DNA of 39,388 bases, taken from contig JAJRYT010000210.1 of assembly GCA_024275635.1 (NCBI GenBank), positions 1 through 39,388 of the forward strand, in the 5' to 3' direction. The notes under the pieces were generated by a model. The model made no database searches. It saw only the letters and a program-made list of their open reading frames with translations, and was not told the origin of the DNA. Positions 27,148 to 35,620 of this stretch are shown in pieces; within the stretch, counting starts at the first letter, position 1; every line of letters starts with the position of its first letter. The position numbers and the translations under genes were made by a program. This stretch comes from Chloroflexota bacterium (lineage in GTDB: Bacteria; Chloroflexota; Anaerolineae; Promineifilales; Promineifilaceae).

Positions 27148-28568
27148 CAGTCATCCCTCCCCAGCGCGGCGACGATGCGATCCATGCGCATCCCCAGCGA
27201 CCCTTTGATGAGGATGATGTCGTTGGCTTGAATGATCTCTTCGAGGATGGGCACGGCCGCACCGGCATCATCCACCATAAACACCCGGTCAGACGGCATC
27301 CCTACCGCCAGCGCCTCTTCGGCAGTGAGGCGGCTGCGCGGCCCGACGGCCACCAAAATTTGGGCCGCGTCGGCGGCGCGGCGGCCAACCAGCCGGTGCG
27401 ATTGTTCCTCCATCTGCCCCAATTCCAGCATATCGCCCAAGACGACGATGTGACGGCCGTCCAAATCTTGCAGCAAATTACAGGCTGCCAGCGCCGAATC
27501 GGGGCTGGAATTGTAGGTGTCGTCAATGATGATCGAATTGTTCGGCCCGGGCACGGCTACCAGCCGCAGTTGGGCCGTCGTCTGGCTCAATCCGGCCACA
27601 ATATCCGGCCAGGACATACCGTCCACCAGGCCAACAGCCGCCGCCCGTAAGGCGGTATGAACGCTGTGCCTCCCCAACAGAGGCACTTGCAAATTGAGCG
27701 CTTCGCCGCCGTGATGCAGGGTGAAGCGCACTCCTTCCAGCCCCATCGAGCGAATGTTGTCGGCCCACAAATCGGCGCTGTTGTCCAGGCCATAGGTGAA
27801 AATCGCCGCCGGGGTATGATCGGCCATGCCCATCACCTGCGCGTCGTCTTTGTTCAGGATGGCGGTTCCATGTTCCGGCAGCGCTTCTACCAACTCCTGT
27901 TTGGCGGCGACGATCGCTTCCATGCTGCCCGCCCGCTCCAGATGCACCGGGCCAATCATCGTCACCACGCCAATTTCCGGCTGGGCCAGTTCGCACAGCC
28001 GGGATATTTCGCCGGCGGTGTACATACCCATCTCTAAAACTGCCCGCTGGTGATGACGCTGCAAATTCAACAAGGTCAACGGCAAGCCAATCTCGTTGTT
28101 TTGGTTGCCGGCCGATTTCAAAGTGCGATAGCGGCGTGATAGAACGGAGTAGGTCAACTCTTTAGTGCTGGTTTTGCCCACACTGCCGGTGATGCCGATG
28201 ACGCGAATGGGAAAACGATCGCGCCACGCTTTGGCGGTCGTTTGTAAGGCCGCTAACGTATTATCCACAAGCAAACACACTGGCGTGGTAATTCTAGTGC
28301 TGGGGGCTAGTCCCAGGCTGACTTGGCCGCGCAAATCAATGACGGGATGATCGCCGGGACACGGCCGTTCCACCAAAGCCGCCACCGCCCCCCGGTCAAA
28401 AGCCGCCTGCACATAATCATGCCCATCTACCTGTTCCCCAGCAAAAGCCACAAATAAACTGCCCGGAACCGCTTCCCGGCTGTCAATTACTACAGAGACA
28501 ACGGCCGGTTCCGCGCCGGTGGGCTGGTAGCTGCTTAACGCTTCGAGAAAATGACCTAAGTTCAGCAT
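27147..28568 (-). CDS. murF: UDP-N-acetylmuramoyl-tripeptide--D-alanyl-D-alanine ligase
   Basis: This 473-aa Mur ligase attaches D-Ala-D-Ala. N-terminal VVIDSREAVPGSLFVAF, P-loop GITGSVGKTSTKEL, central NQNNEIGLPLTLL and C-terminal IDDTYNSSPDSALAA, LGDMLELG and KGSLGMRMDRIV are specific for MurF. These distinguish it from MurE, which is absent from this cluster although it usually sits just upstream of murF. Confidence 0.97.
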   Translation of the reverse strand: MLNLGHFLEALSSYQPTGAEPAVVSVVIDSREAVPGSLFVAFAGEQVDGHDYVQAAFDRGAVAALVERPCPGDHPVIDLRGQVSLGLAPSTRITTPVCLLVDNTLAALQTTAKAWRDRFPIRVIGITGSVGKTSTKELTYSVLSRRYRTLKSAGNQNNEIGLPLTLLNLQRHHQRAVLEMGMYTAGEISRLCELAQPEIGVVTMIGPVHLERAGSMEAIVAAKQELVEALPEHGTAILNKDDAQVMGMADHTPAAIFTYGLDNSADLWADNIRSMGLEGVRFTLHHGGEALNLQVPLLGRHSVHTALRAAAVGLVDGMSWPDIVAGLSQTTAQLRLVAVPGPNNSIIIDDTYNSSPDSALAACNLLQDLDGRHIVVLGDMLELGQMEEQSHRLVGRRAADAAQILVAVGPRSRLTAEEALAVGMPSDRVFMVDDAGAAVPILEEIIQANDIILIKGSLGMRMDRIVAALGRDD

Positions 28569-28640
28569 AAGAAAGTGATGAGGACTGAGGGATGAGGGCT
28601 GAGTATTCAGCCGCCACAGTCCTTAAGTTACGTCACGCTA

Positions 28641-29012
28641 TTATTTGCGTTGTTTGGCGACGGATACGCGAAGGCCGCCGATAATACGGCCGACTTCTTC
28701 CGCTTGATCCATCAAAGAGCCAAATTGATCCTTTTCCAAATAGCCTATGTCCAATGCAACGTAAAGTTGGGAACGGACTTCCGCACATGAAGCCTTGGCA
28801 ATAGATAAAAATTGATGAAACTCACCGCGGCTGCCTCGTTCAAATCCTTCGGCAACATTGGACATGATAGAAACGGCCGCTCTTTGTATCTGATTACGCA
28901 ATCCATAATCCTGGGCAAAACGGCCGTTTTGCGTCACACCATAAATCTCTCTCGTCAAAACCCGCGCCTTCTGCCAGGCAATCAAATCCTCAAATCGCTC
29001 AACCATACTCAT
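28641..29012 (-). CDS. Four-helix-bundle protein (S23/avd-like)
   Basis: This 123-aa protein has the family pattern: [18 protein letters not shown], then [30 protein letters not shown] and a C-terminal helix with LGYLEK-type residues (here [12 protein letters not shown]). Such bundles were first seen in 23S rRNA intervening sequences and are also related to the Avd accessory proteins of diversity-generating retroelements; their cellular role is not settled. No reverse transcriptase or variable repeat is nearby. It sits in the middle of the dcw cluster, flanked by heptad repeats on both sides, exactly where murE would be expected, which suggests insertion. Confidence 0.88.
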   Translation of the reverse strand: MSMVERFEDLIAWQKARVLTREIYGVTQNGRFAQDYGLRNQIQRAAVSIMSNVAEGFERGSRGEFHQFLSIAKASCAEVRSQLYVALDIGYLEKDQFGSLMDQAEEVGRIIGGLRVSVAKQRK

Positions 29013-29077
29013 CCCTCATCCCTCATTCCTCATTCCTCATTCCTCATCCCTCATCCCTCATCCCTCATCCCTCATTC
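29010..29077. repeat. CCTCATY heptad tandem array between ftsI and the four-helix-bundle gene
   Basis: Nine to ten consecutive CCTCATC/CCTCATT units. The array contributes the stop codon of ftsI (TGA of the complement) and ends at the ATG of the downstream gene, so it fills the whole 59-bp gap. A shorter tract of the same type (GGATGAG, GGACTGA) lies at 28570-28600 before murF. Confidence 0.9.
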
Positions 29078-30802
29078 CCGCTTCCCCCTCGCGGCGATCA
29101 CGTCAGCGCGCAAGCGCACGTTGTCGGGCGGGATGTCGAGCAAGACGACCAATTCTTCGGTTAAGTCGGCAAAAACGGGCGCGGCCGTTTGCGATCCCCA
29201 GGGAGCGCTGGTGGGCCGATCCAACTTAACCAAGACAATGATTTCGGGCGAGTCGGCGGGCAGCCAGCCGATGAAGGAACCGATGATGTCATTAGGCAGG
29301 TAGATGCCGTTTTCGGCAATTTGGGCGGTGCCGGTTTTACCGGCAATGGTGTAACCATCTATGAGCGCCTGGGGCACTTCGCGGGCAACGGCCGTTACCG
29401 CCATCGAAGTCACCAACCGCGCCGTTTCCGCGCTGATAGGGCGGCTTAACACAGTGGCCGTATGTTCAAACAAATCATTTCCATTATCAATTTCCTGAAC
29501 CAGATACGGCTGCATGATGAGCCCCTCATTCGCCAGCGCAGAAATCGCCGAAATCAATTGCAGCGGCGTTACCGCCAACGCCTGCCCATACGCATTCGTC
29601 GCCAGAAACGATTCTGTCCACAACGGATCGCCCGGTAGCGGCATCAAACCACTGGCCTCCGACATCAAATCAATCCCTGTCGGCCGGCCAAAGCCAAACC
29701 GCTGCAAATAGCTGTAAAACGTATCTGGCCCCATCCACGTGGCAATCGTCGCTGCGCCCACATTAAGCGAGCGGGACAGCAGCGTGGTCATGTCTGTCGT
29801 TCCCGGCGCGCTGCGATCCCAGTTGTATGTGCGGTGACCGCCCACTTCCAGCACACCGGCGTCGTAATACGTCGTCTCCACTGTTACCGTTCCTGAATCC
29901 AACGCCGCCGCCATCGTCAACAATTTCATTACCGACCCCGGCTCATATTGGCGGGTGACGAACGGGTTCAAAAACAGCGACTCATCTTCCGTTTCAAAAT
30001 AGGTATAGAGGTCAAAACAGGGCGCGCCAGCCATTGCTAAAATTGCGCCTGTACGCGGATCCATCACGATAATCTCGCCGCTGACAGCGCCGTGTTCCCG
30101 TAACGCCCGCGCCAGATGCGTCTCCACCAGGCTTTGTACCGAGCGGTCAATGGTCAATGTTAAATCGGCGCCTTCACGGGCAATGACGCTCTGCTGTGCC
30201 GTCAAGGGGGAGATGTTGATCGTCGCGCTGGCCGCTTCTCCGGCCAATTCTTGCTGGTACTGTCCTTCCAGGCCCCCCCCGCCAATGCCATTAAAGTCTA
30301 CGTATCCCAGCGTGTGGCACAGCATGCTACCCTGTGGGTAAAAACGGCGCGGAACCGGATCGATCTGTAGGCCGTCGTAAGGCAAGGCGTCAATAGCTTC
30401 GGCCACTTCCGGCGCAACACGCCCATCCAGCATGACAAAACTGCGATTCAGTTCCAGTTCATCTAAAATATCGTAGCGGGATTGTTGCAAGATAGGGGCC
30501 AATGTGGTTGCCAACTCGTCCGGTTCGGTAACCATGTTAGGAGCGACAGATATCTGGTAATCGGCGCCATTGGCGGCCAGAACAGCCCCGTTGCGATCAT
30601 AAATGGTACCGCGCTCCGGCTGAGCGACAACGACCAGTTCGTTGCCTTCCCATTCATCCCAGGGAACGGCTTGCAGCAGTTGGAAAGCCACCAGACGGCC
30701 AACAACAACGATTGTGGCGATAATTAACCCTATCAGAATCATCCACAAACGTTTGATCTGGCTGCTGTCGAAGGCCTGGTTATTATTCACTGGCTTCTCC
30801 AT
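29072..30802 (-). CDS. ftsI: Septal peptidoglycan transpeptidase FtsI (penicillin-binding protein)
   Basis: This 576-aa class B PBP cross-links septal peptidoglycan with FtsW. One membrane helix follows the start (KRLWMILIGLIIATIVVVG), then the dimerisation domain (RGTIYDRNGAVLA) and the transpeptidase domain with SVMK (S290, K293), SLN (S345-N347) and KTG (489-491). It ends soon after KTG and has no PASTA domains. The longer frame from 30883 overlaps ftsL further, so ATG 30802 is preferred; it still overlaps ftsL by 20 bp. Confidence 0.93.
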   Translation of the reverse strand: MEKPVNNNQAFDSSQIKRLWMILIGLIIATIVVVGRLVAFQLLQAVPWDEWEGNELVVVAQPERGTIYDRNGAVLAANGADYQISVAPNMVTEPDELATTLAPILQQSRYDILDELELNRSFVMLDGRVAPEVAEAIDALPYDGLQIDPVPRRFYPQGSMLCHTLGYVDFNGIGGGGLEGQYQQELAGEAASATINISPLTAQQSVIAREGADLTLTIDRSVQSLVETHLARALREHGAVSGEIIVMDPRTGAILAMAGAPCFDLYTYFETEDESLFLNPFVTRQYEPGSVMKLLTMAAALDSGTVTVETTYYDAGVLEVGGHRTYNWDRSAPGTTDMTTLLSRSLNVGAATIATWMGPDTFYSYLQRFGFGRPTGIDLMSEASGLMPLPGDPLWTESFLATNAYGQALAVTPLQLISAISALANEGLIMQPYLVQEIDNGNDLFEHTATVLSRPISAETARLVTSMAVTAVAREVPQALIDGYTIAGKTGTAQIAENGIYLPNDIIGSFIGWLPADSPEIIVLVKLDRPTSAPWGSQTAAPVFADLTEELVVLLDIPPDNVRLRADVIAARGKRE

Positions 30803-31268
30803 AAACCAGGCTGGCAATGCTATTTTGCACTGTGAGCCATAGGACCTCTCCGATTGTTTCGGGGGGAGGGGAAAGGGGGGCAACGGCCGTTTCTCCTATC
30901 TCAGATGAGGAGGTCTCTGTCGCTGCCGGGTAGTTAGGAACAACAATGTACTCGATGTCGTCTGACCGGGCCTGCGTAAAGCCCAGGCGCAGCGCTTCCT
31001 GCTGCAACCTTTCCAGTGATTGCGCCTCGGCAATTTGACGTTCTATGGCGCTGTTTTCTTGCTTCATATCTGTCAGTTGTTCCTGCAATGTTTGTACGCG
31101 GCGGCCAACAATAGCAATGCGGCTGGCCTGGCTCAGGTAGATAGCGCCCAACAGCGCGGCCAGGATCAGAATGACGCCCCACCCCAGCGCTGCCTGCGCC
31201 TCGGTGAGGCGTTTAAGTTGTTTGAATTGGTCGCGTTTGCGCCGTGTTGACCGCATGACTGTTTCCAT
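30783..31268 (-). CDS. ftsL: FtsL/DivIC-like septum protein
   Basis: This 161-aa bitopic protein has a basic start (MRSTRRKRDQFKQLKRL), one helix (LGWGVILILAALLGAIYL) and a heptad-type coiled coil (VGRRVQTLQEQLTDMKQE...) with the LGF motif typical of DivIC/FtsL. A proline/glutamate-rich tail follows. Sequence alone barely separates FtsL from FtsB/DivIC; placement between rsmH and ftsI favours FtsL. Start at 31268 or 31256. Confidence 0.75.
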   Translation of the reverse strand: METVMRSTRRKRDQFKQLKRLTEAQAALGWGVILILAALLGAIYLSQASRIAIVGRRVQTLQEQLTDMKQENSAIERQIAEAQSLERLQQEALRLGFTQARSDDIEYIVVPNYPAATETSSSEIGETAVAPLSPPPETIGEVLWLTVQNSIASLVYGEASE

Positions 31269-31320
31269 TACTTTCGTCTCGTAGTCTAGTAGTCCGGCTA
31301 GTCTCGCAGTCTGATAGCCG

Positions 31321-32256
31321 CTAATCTTGTAGCATCAGTTTTTCGGCCACGCGCAAGCGGGCGCTGCGGCTGCGTGGATTTTGTTCGATCTCGACGGCCG
31401 TTGCCTTCACCACTTTTCGGGTGATGCGCCGCAAGGCTGCCTGGCCGCTACAAGTACACACTGGCTGCGACGGCGGACAAATACAGGCCTGACTCAAACG
31501 GCGAAACAACCGCTTGACAAACCGATCTTCCAGTGAATGAAAGCTGATGACAGCAATACGGCCGCCCGGCTTCAACAGTTCAATCGCCGCTGGGATACCG
31601 GTTTCCACCGCCGCCAATTCCCGGTTGGCGGCAATGCGTAAAGCCTGGAAAACGCGCGTTGCCGGGTGGATGCGCTGGCGGCCCTTGAACTGCGCGGCCA
31701 CCAGTTCGGCCAACTGCCGGGTTGTGTGCAACGGCCGCTGGTTGGCAATGGCTCGGGCAATCCGGCGGCTGCGTTTTTCTTCGCCGTAACGCCAGAAAAT
31801 ATCAGCTAGTTCCGCTTCCGGTAAATTGTTAATCAAGTCAGCGGCCGTTTCCCCTTGCGTGGGGTCAAACCGCATGTCGAGCGGGCCGTCTCTCATGAAA
31901 GAAAAGCCGCGCCCGGCATTATCAAGCTGGCGGGATGACAGCCCTAAATCAAACAGAACGCCATCTAGTTGATTAAAGCCATGCGCCGGAGCCAGTTGAC
32001 CCATTTCGGCGTAGCTGGCATTGACAATCGTGATCCGGTCGCCAAATGGGGCCAACTTCTGCCGGGCAAAGGTCACAGCTTCCGGATCACGATCAAAGGC
32101 TAAAACGCGCCCGGTGGGCGCGGATGTTTCTAATATGCCAGTGGTGTGCCCGCCAGCGCCTAACGTTGCATCCAGGTAACGGCCGTCTGGCTGGGGCCGT
32201 AGTAGTTCCAATACTTCGTGGTAGAGGACGGGAACGTGCGTTGGGTCATCAGCCAT
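31321..32256 (-). CDS. rsmH: 16S rRNA (cytosine(1402)-N(4))-methyltransferase RsmH
   Basis: This 311-aa S-adenosylmethionine-dependent enzyme modifies C1402 in the decoding centre. It starts MADDPTHVPVLYHEVLELL; LDATLGAGGHTTGILE is the SAM-binding motif, followed by FDLGLSSRQLDNAGRGFSF and the C-terminal VISFHSLEDRFVKR. ATG 32256 is favoured over the extended frame from 32295. It is the second dcw gene, after mraZ as usual. Confidence 0.96.
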   Translation of the reverse strand: MADDPTHVPVLYHEVLELLRPQPDGRYLDATLGAGGHTTGILETSAPTGRVLAFDRDPEAVTFARQKLAPFGDRITIVNASYAEMGQLAPAHGFNQLDGVLFDLGLSSRQLDNAGRGFSFMRDGPLDMRFDPTQGETAADLINNLPEAELADIFWRYGEEKRSRRIARAIANQRPLHTTRQLAELVAAQFKGRQRIHPATRVFQALRIAANRELAAVETGIPAAIELLKPGGRIAVISFHSLEDRFVKRLFRRLSQACICPPSQPVCTCSGQAALRRITRKVVKATAVEIEQNPRSRSARLRVAEKLMLQD

Positions 32257-32301
32257 TGTGTACCGTAAGAGCGTAGAGCGGAAAGCGTGGAGCACTCAGC
32301 G

Positions 32302-32727
32302 CTAAATTCCCAAGTCCTCCCACCGGGCGGCGTCGCCACCTTCTTCGATGGACTGACGAACAGTTTGCCAGTCGGCAGCGCTCCAAATTTCCAGATAATC
32401 GAACAGTCCGGCGATGACGACTTCGCCATCAATCCTGGCAAAATCGCGCAGGTATTGGGGCAGCAATATGCGCCCTTGCCGATCCGGAGTCAGGTCGGCT
32501 GCGCCGGAGAAAACCCGGCGGCGGAAGGCGCGCATATCTTCGTCGGCCAACGGCCGTTCCGCAATACGTTCGGCCAATCTCTGCCAACCATCCAGCGGAT
32601 ACAGCATTAAGTTCTGGTCAAAACCGCGCGTCACCACCAACCCGGCCGCCAACAGCCCGCGAAACTTCGCGGGAATGGTCAGCCGTCCTTTGTTATCAAT
32701 TGTGTGAGTGAATTCGCCAAGAAACAT
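32302..32727 (-). CDS. mraZ: Transcriptional regulator MraZ
   Basis: This 141-aa AbrB-fold protein has two repeats: FLGEFTHTIDNKGRLTIPAKFR at the start and a second DPxxR-type block (DLTPDRQGRILLPQYLRDFA). MraZ forms a ring and binds repeats of GTGG-type sequence in its own promoter to repress the dcw operon. Three such boxes lie at 32846-32870. It is the first gene of the cluster; the leader from the predicted start of transcription is about 145 bases. Confidence 0.97.
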   Translation of the reverse strand: MFLGEFTHTIDNKGRLTIPAKFRGLLAAGLVVTRGFDQNLMLYPLDGWQRLAERIAERPLADEDMRAFRRRVFSGAADLTPDRQGRILLPQYLRDFARIDGEVVIAGLFDYLEIWSAADWQTVRQSIEEGGDAARWEDLGI

Positions 32728-32784
32728 GCTGTTTTACTGTTGAACTGGACGATATTGTTTTATTTAATATCAATCAACATATCA

Positions 32785-32796
32785 GAACATTTGTTC
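32785..32796. promoter_or_regulatory. LexA-like palindrome GAACATTTGTTC in the mraZ leader
   Basis: A perfect GAAC-N4-GTTC palindrome, the core of the LexA (Cheo-type) operator of many Gram-positive and related bacteria. It lies between the MraZ boxes and the mraZ start codon. Binding there could block transcription after DNA damage, but this is inferred from one short motif and no lexA gene is in the window. Confidence 0.35.
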
Positions 32797-32845
32797 CAAT
32801 TACCCCATTTCGAGTTATTTTTTAGGGCGATTTTCATAAATTCGC

Positions 32846-32870
32846 CCCACTTCATACCACTTTACACCAC
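32846..32870 (-). promoter_or_regulatory. MraZ operator: three GTGGK boxes at 10-bp spacing
   Basis: On the minus strand the sequence is GTGGT-N5-GTGGT-N5-GTGGG. Exactly this arrangement, direct TGG-type pentamers separated by five bases, is the known MraZ binding site of dcw operons. It starts a few bases downstream of the predicted transcription start, as expected for autorepression. Further TGGGG copies lie at about 32804-32808 and within the promoter spacer. Confidence 0.8.
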
Positions 32871-32881
32871 AATTAGCCATC

Positions 32882-32910
32882 AGTATACACTAAAGCCCCA
32901 TTTATGTGAA
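32882..32910 (-). promoter_or_regulatory. Promoter of mraZ and the dcw operon
   Basis: Read on the minus strand: TTCACA (-35, 32905-32910), a 17-base spacer, TATACT (-10, 32882-32887). Each box has one or two mismatches to consensus and spacing is optimal. Transcription would begin near 32875, just before the MraZ boxes. The transposon end is 32 bp upstream of the -35. Confidence 0.75.
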
Positions 32911-32942
32911 GATGCAAAACGATCTTTTAAGGTAGCGGGAGA

Positions 32943-32988
32943 TGTAGGATTCCGTAAAGATTGAGACTCGTCCCGCAATGTTTGAGAC
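32943..32988. repeat. Left terminal inverted repeat
   Basis: This 46-bp end matches the reverse complement of 38985-39030 with two mismatches. It includes two TnsB-type sites (18 bp, consensus TCCCGTAAAGATTGAGAC) at 32950-32967 and 32971-32988; a third follows at 32992-33009. The three are spaced exactly 21 bp apart. Confidence 0.93.
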
Positions 32989-33045
32989 TCGTCCTGTAAA
33001 GATTGAGACTGACCTATGCAGATGTGGGATTAGCAAGCACACAAA

Positions 33046-34647
33046 CTACGGCTGAGATAATCGTTCCCAAATATTCTGGCTGACCTGCACTTCGTACAAC
33101 CCACCCCCAAACCAAAGCGATGCCGAGTCCCCATTCATCACATGCTGAAGAATCGTCACCACATCCCCGCCAGCTTCAACTACCTGTTGTAGTGCGATGG
33201 TTTCCATCAACATCCAGGAACTACCTGGATGGATATGCAACTTGTCAAAGAAATGGCCCAGAGATTGAGGAGAAATCTTCCAAGCTGCTTTGTCGTCGTC
33301 AACGGCATTCTGCCATGCCAACAGACTTACCTCGACCAAGCGTTCCACCATCCCCGTTTCTACATCCAGCAGCCGAGTTACATCGCTCACCGAAATACCA
33401 TCCTGCCATCGTTCTTGCAGGACTTCAAATTCAACGCGACGTACCAATCGAAGTCGTTTATGCCAGTGCAACCGTGTGTTTTCACCCCGTTCATAGTCCA
33501 CCAATACCCCAATCTCCACCAGCCGCTGGATAACATTGGGCGCGACGCCCACCCGTTCGGCCGCTTCTGCCTGGGTCAAATAGGGAAAACGGTCGCGCAA
33601 AGCAGCGCTCTGACGGTAACGACGCAAACGGATGATGGAACGAGAAAGCGGGTAATGCGTCACCAGATAATCATCAAACGCTTCCTGGATAAAGGTGAAT
33701 TCAGGTCCCGCCCAGCGTTTCTCCAGCCAAGCCAGGTAAAGCGGCGCGAAAGCAACCGTTATTTGCTCCGCCGTAACACCGGGGCGACGGCCGTACTCAT
33801 CCAGGAATTGGTGAAATCCCTGCGGCCAGTTGGCGATAGCTTTCATAGCGATGGCGTAATGGCGAAATGTTTGTTCGGGTGGAGGATGTTTACGACGATG
33901 ATGGATGCGGCTACCCTGCCATTGGGCCACAGATTTTGCCAACCCGCACAGCGTTTCTAATAAAACTGGCGCCGGCTGGTCAGGCAATATGATGGACTCC
34001 GGCATGTCTGGCGCTGGCGCATCGTCCCACCACGACTGCATTTTCTTTTGCACCCACATGCCCCAATTGTCGTCGCTCATGTCAACAACCGGAACGGCGG
34101 CAAGATCAGTCTCGCACCTGGCGCATTGGCCGGTAACGACGGCCGCAACGTTTAGCCTCTGTCTACAGTGGGGGCAGCCGCGCTGCAGTAAACAGTTGTG
34201 TCGGGGGCAAATGGCAGCCAGGGCATTGAGCCAGACGACCCGATGGTAACAGCCTTCTTGCATACAAGCCGGGCAAAATTGGATGTCGTACAAGGGCAAT
34301 ATGTAGGTGCGCTCTACATGGGGCGTCAGCAGGGGCAGCGGCTCGCTGCCGGCAAATGCGATAGATGAGATTGTCTCTGAGGGCAGGGCGAAAGTGGACG
34401 TGTACCGGTGAAATGTGGCTGCATAAAGCGCATCCAACGGCAACCGAGTAACACCTGCTACAATGCGCCAGGTATCAGTGTGTTGCGGTTGGTAAACATT
34501 GTCTTTGTGGCGCATGTGGGAATGGCAGAGATCGATGATGGCCGTTTTGCTTTCGTAGTAGTTGACCTGGCGCAGACGCTCAAACAGAGAAGGCAGCGAT
34601 TCATCCGGCAGTAACGGCCGCCGGTTGACCAAAGGGCGGATAACCAT
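33046..34647 (-). CDS. tniQ: TniQ/TnsD-like target-selection protein
   Basis: This 533-aa protein has the TniQ N-terminal region (RPLLPDESLPSLFERLRQVN) and two zinc fingers (C125/C128 with C147/H150, and C158/C161 with C175/C178), as in TniQ and TnsD. It is longer than the ~300-400 aa of minimal TniQ; a C-terminal half contains a helix-turn-helix-like segment LTQAEAAERVGVAPNVIQRL (residues 357-376) and a second similar one near 420-440. In Tn7-type systems this protein picks the target and recruits TnsC. The extra DNA-binding domains suggest a sequence-specific target. It follows tnsC after six bases. Confidence 0.88.
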   Translation of the reverse strand: MVIRPLVNRRPLLPDESLPSLFERLRQVNYYESKTAIIDLCHSHMRHKDNVYQPQHTDTWRIVAGVTRLPLDALYAATFHRYTSTFALPSETISSIAFAGSEPLPLLTPHVERTYILPLYDIQFCPACMQEGCYHRVVWLNALAAICPRHNCLLQRGCPHCRQRLNVAAVVTGQCARCETDLAAVPVVDMSDDNWGMWVQKKMQSWWDDAPAPDMPESIILPDQPAPVLLETLCGLAKSVAQWQGSRIHHRRKHPPPEQTFRHYAIAMKAIANWPQGFHQFLDEYGRRPGVTAEQITVAFAPLYLAWLEKRWAGPEFTFIQEAFDDYLVTHYPLSRSIIRLRRYRQSAALRDRFPYLTQAEAAERVGVAPNVIQRLVEIGVLVDYERGENTRLHWHKRLRLVRRVEFEVLQERWQDGISVSDVTRLLDVETGMVERLVEVSLLAWQNAVDDDKAAWKISPQSLGHFFDKLHIHPGSSWMLMETIALQQVVEAGGDVVTILQHVMNGDSASLWFGGGLYEVQVSQNIWERLSQP

Positions 34648-34653
34648 CGCCCG

Positions 34654-35610
34654 TCACACATCCGTCTCCGCCGGAGCATCTTCAAGAGACGCTACATCTG
34701 TTGTCACAGACAGGAAAGGATTGTTCCGTCCAATATGGGGTTGCAGCCGTTCTTTGTAAGCGGCGGCCAGGATGTCCAATGTCAACGGCTGGTTGGTATT
34801 CCCTTGACGGCGCTGGATACGTTTGGCCTGACGAAATAGATTCATGATGTGGCTCATCACCCCGCCCGTCGCCCGGTGAATGCGGAAGAGCGCCACCGGC
34901 AGCGGTTCCTCCTCGGACAAGGCAACCGCCAACGTCGTCTCCACATAACTGATAAGGCGGGCAAAATCGCTGACTGTCTCCGGGTGGGCTGGCTGCCAGG
35001 GAAAGGGCCGCAGCCGTTCGCGCACAAACAGGCGCGACAACTGGGGATTGGCGGTCAGAATGCGCTCCACTTCTCCTTCAATGCCTACGACCAGGTAAAC
35101 GATGCCGGTGTTCTTGATGAGTACCTTGAGCCACTCGGAAACATCGCGCAGGATGCGGTTAGTTTGCTTGTCAATGAGGTGGTGAAAGTCGTCCAGAATG
35201 ACCAGCCGTGTGCCGCAGTCGCCCAAAAAGCCTTGCAGCCGCGCGTTCATCTCCGGCTGCGTTCCTTTGAAAGCGCGGGGGTCGCCCAGCGCGTTTAACA
35301 GCGCCGAGGTCATCCCCTTCACCGTAATGGGATGGGGCGTTTCCAGATACAGTATGGGCGTGCGCGAGCCCAGGGGCGTTTCATGGCGGGGAAAAGCGGC
35401 GGCATAACTCCGTACCAGGGTGGTTTTGCCCACGCCTGTTTCTCCGATAAGGCACAGACATTGGGCTTCGCCATCTTCGGCCGTTGCTTCCAAACATTCG
35501 CTAATTCGGGCGTGCAACTCGCGAAAGCGCGGGTGTTGGATAATGCGGCCGCTGGCGTAAATATCGTTGGGAATATCGTCGGGTAAGGTGAGTTCAAGGG
35601 GAGTAGTCAT
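34654..35610 (-). CDS. tnsC: TnsC/TniB-like transposition AAA+ ATPase
   Basis: This 318-aa ATPase has Walker A GETGVGKT (residues 56-63), Walker B LVILDD (136-141) and an arginine-rich region (RLFVRERLRPFPW). TnsC polymerises on target DNA and links the TniQ-chosen site to the TnsA/TnsB transposase. Its length is close to that of TniB and short TnsC proteins, shorter than E. coli TnsC (~555 aa). It sits 10 bp after tnsB, in one operon. Confidence 0.92.
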   Translation of the reverse strand: MTTPLELTLPDDIPNDIYASGRIIQHPRFRELHARISECLEATAEDGEAQCLCLIGETGVGKTTLVRSYAAAFPRHETPLGSRTPILYLETPHPITVKGMTSALLNALGDPRAFKGTQPEMNARLQGFLGDCGTRLVILDDFHHLIDKQTNRILRDVSEWLKVLIKNTGIVYLVVGIEGEVERILTANPQLSRLFVRERLRPFPWQPAHPETVSDFARLISYVETTLAVALSEEEPLPVALFRIHRATGGVMSHIMNLFRQAKRIQRRQGNTNQPLTLDILAAAYKERLQPHIGRNNPFLSVTTDVASLEDAPAETDV

Positions 35611-35620
35611 CTTTCCTTCC

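Noticed and set aside
28641..29012. Diversity-generating retroelement, suggested by the Avd-like four-helix-bundle protein
   Set aside because: No reverse transcriptase, template repeat or variable repeat is in the window; this protein family is common without them.
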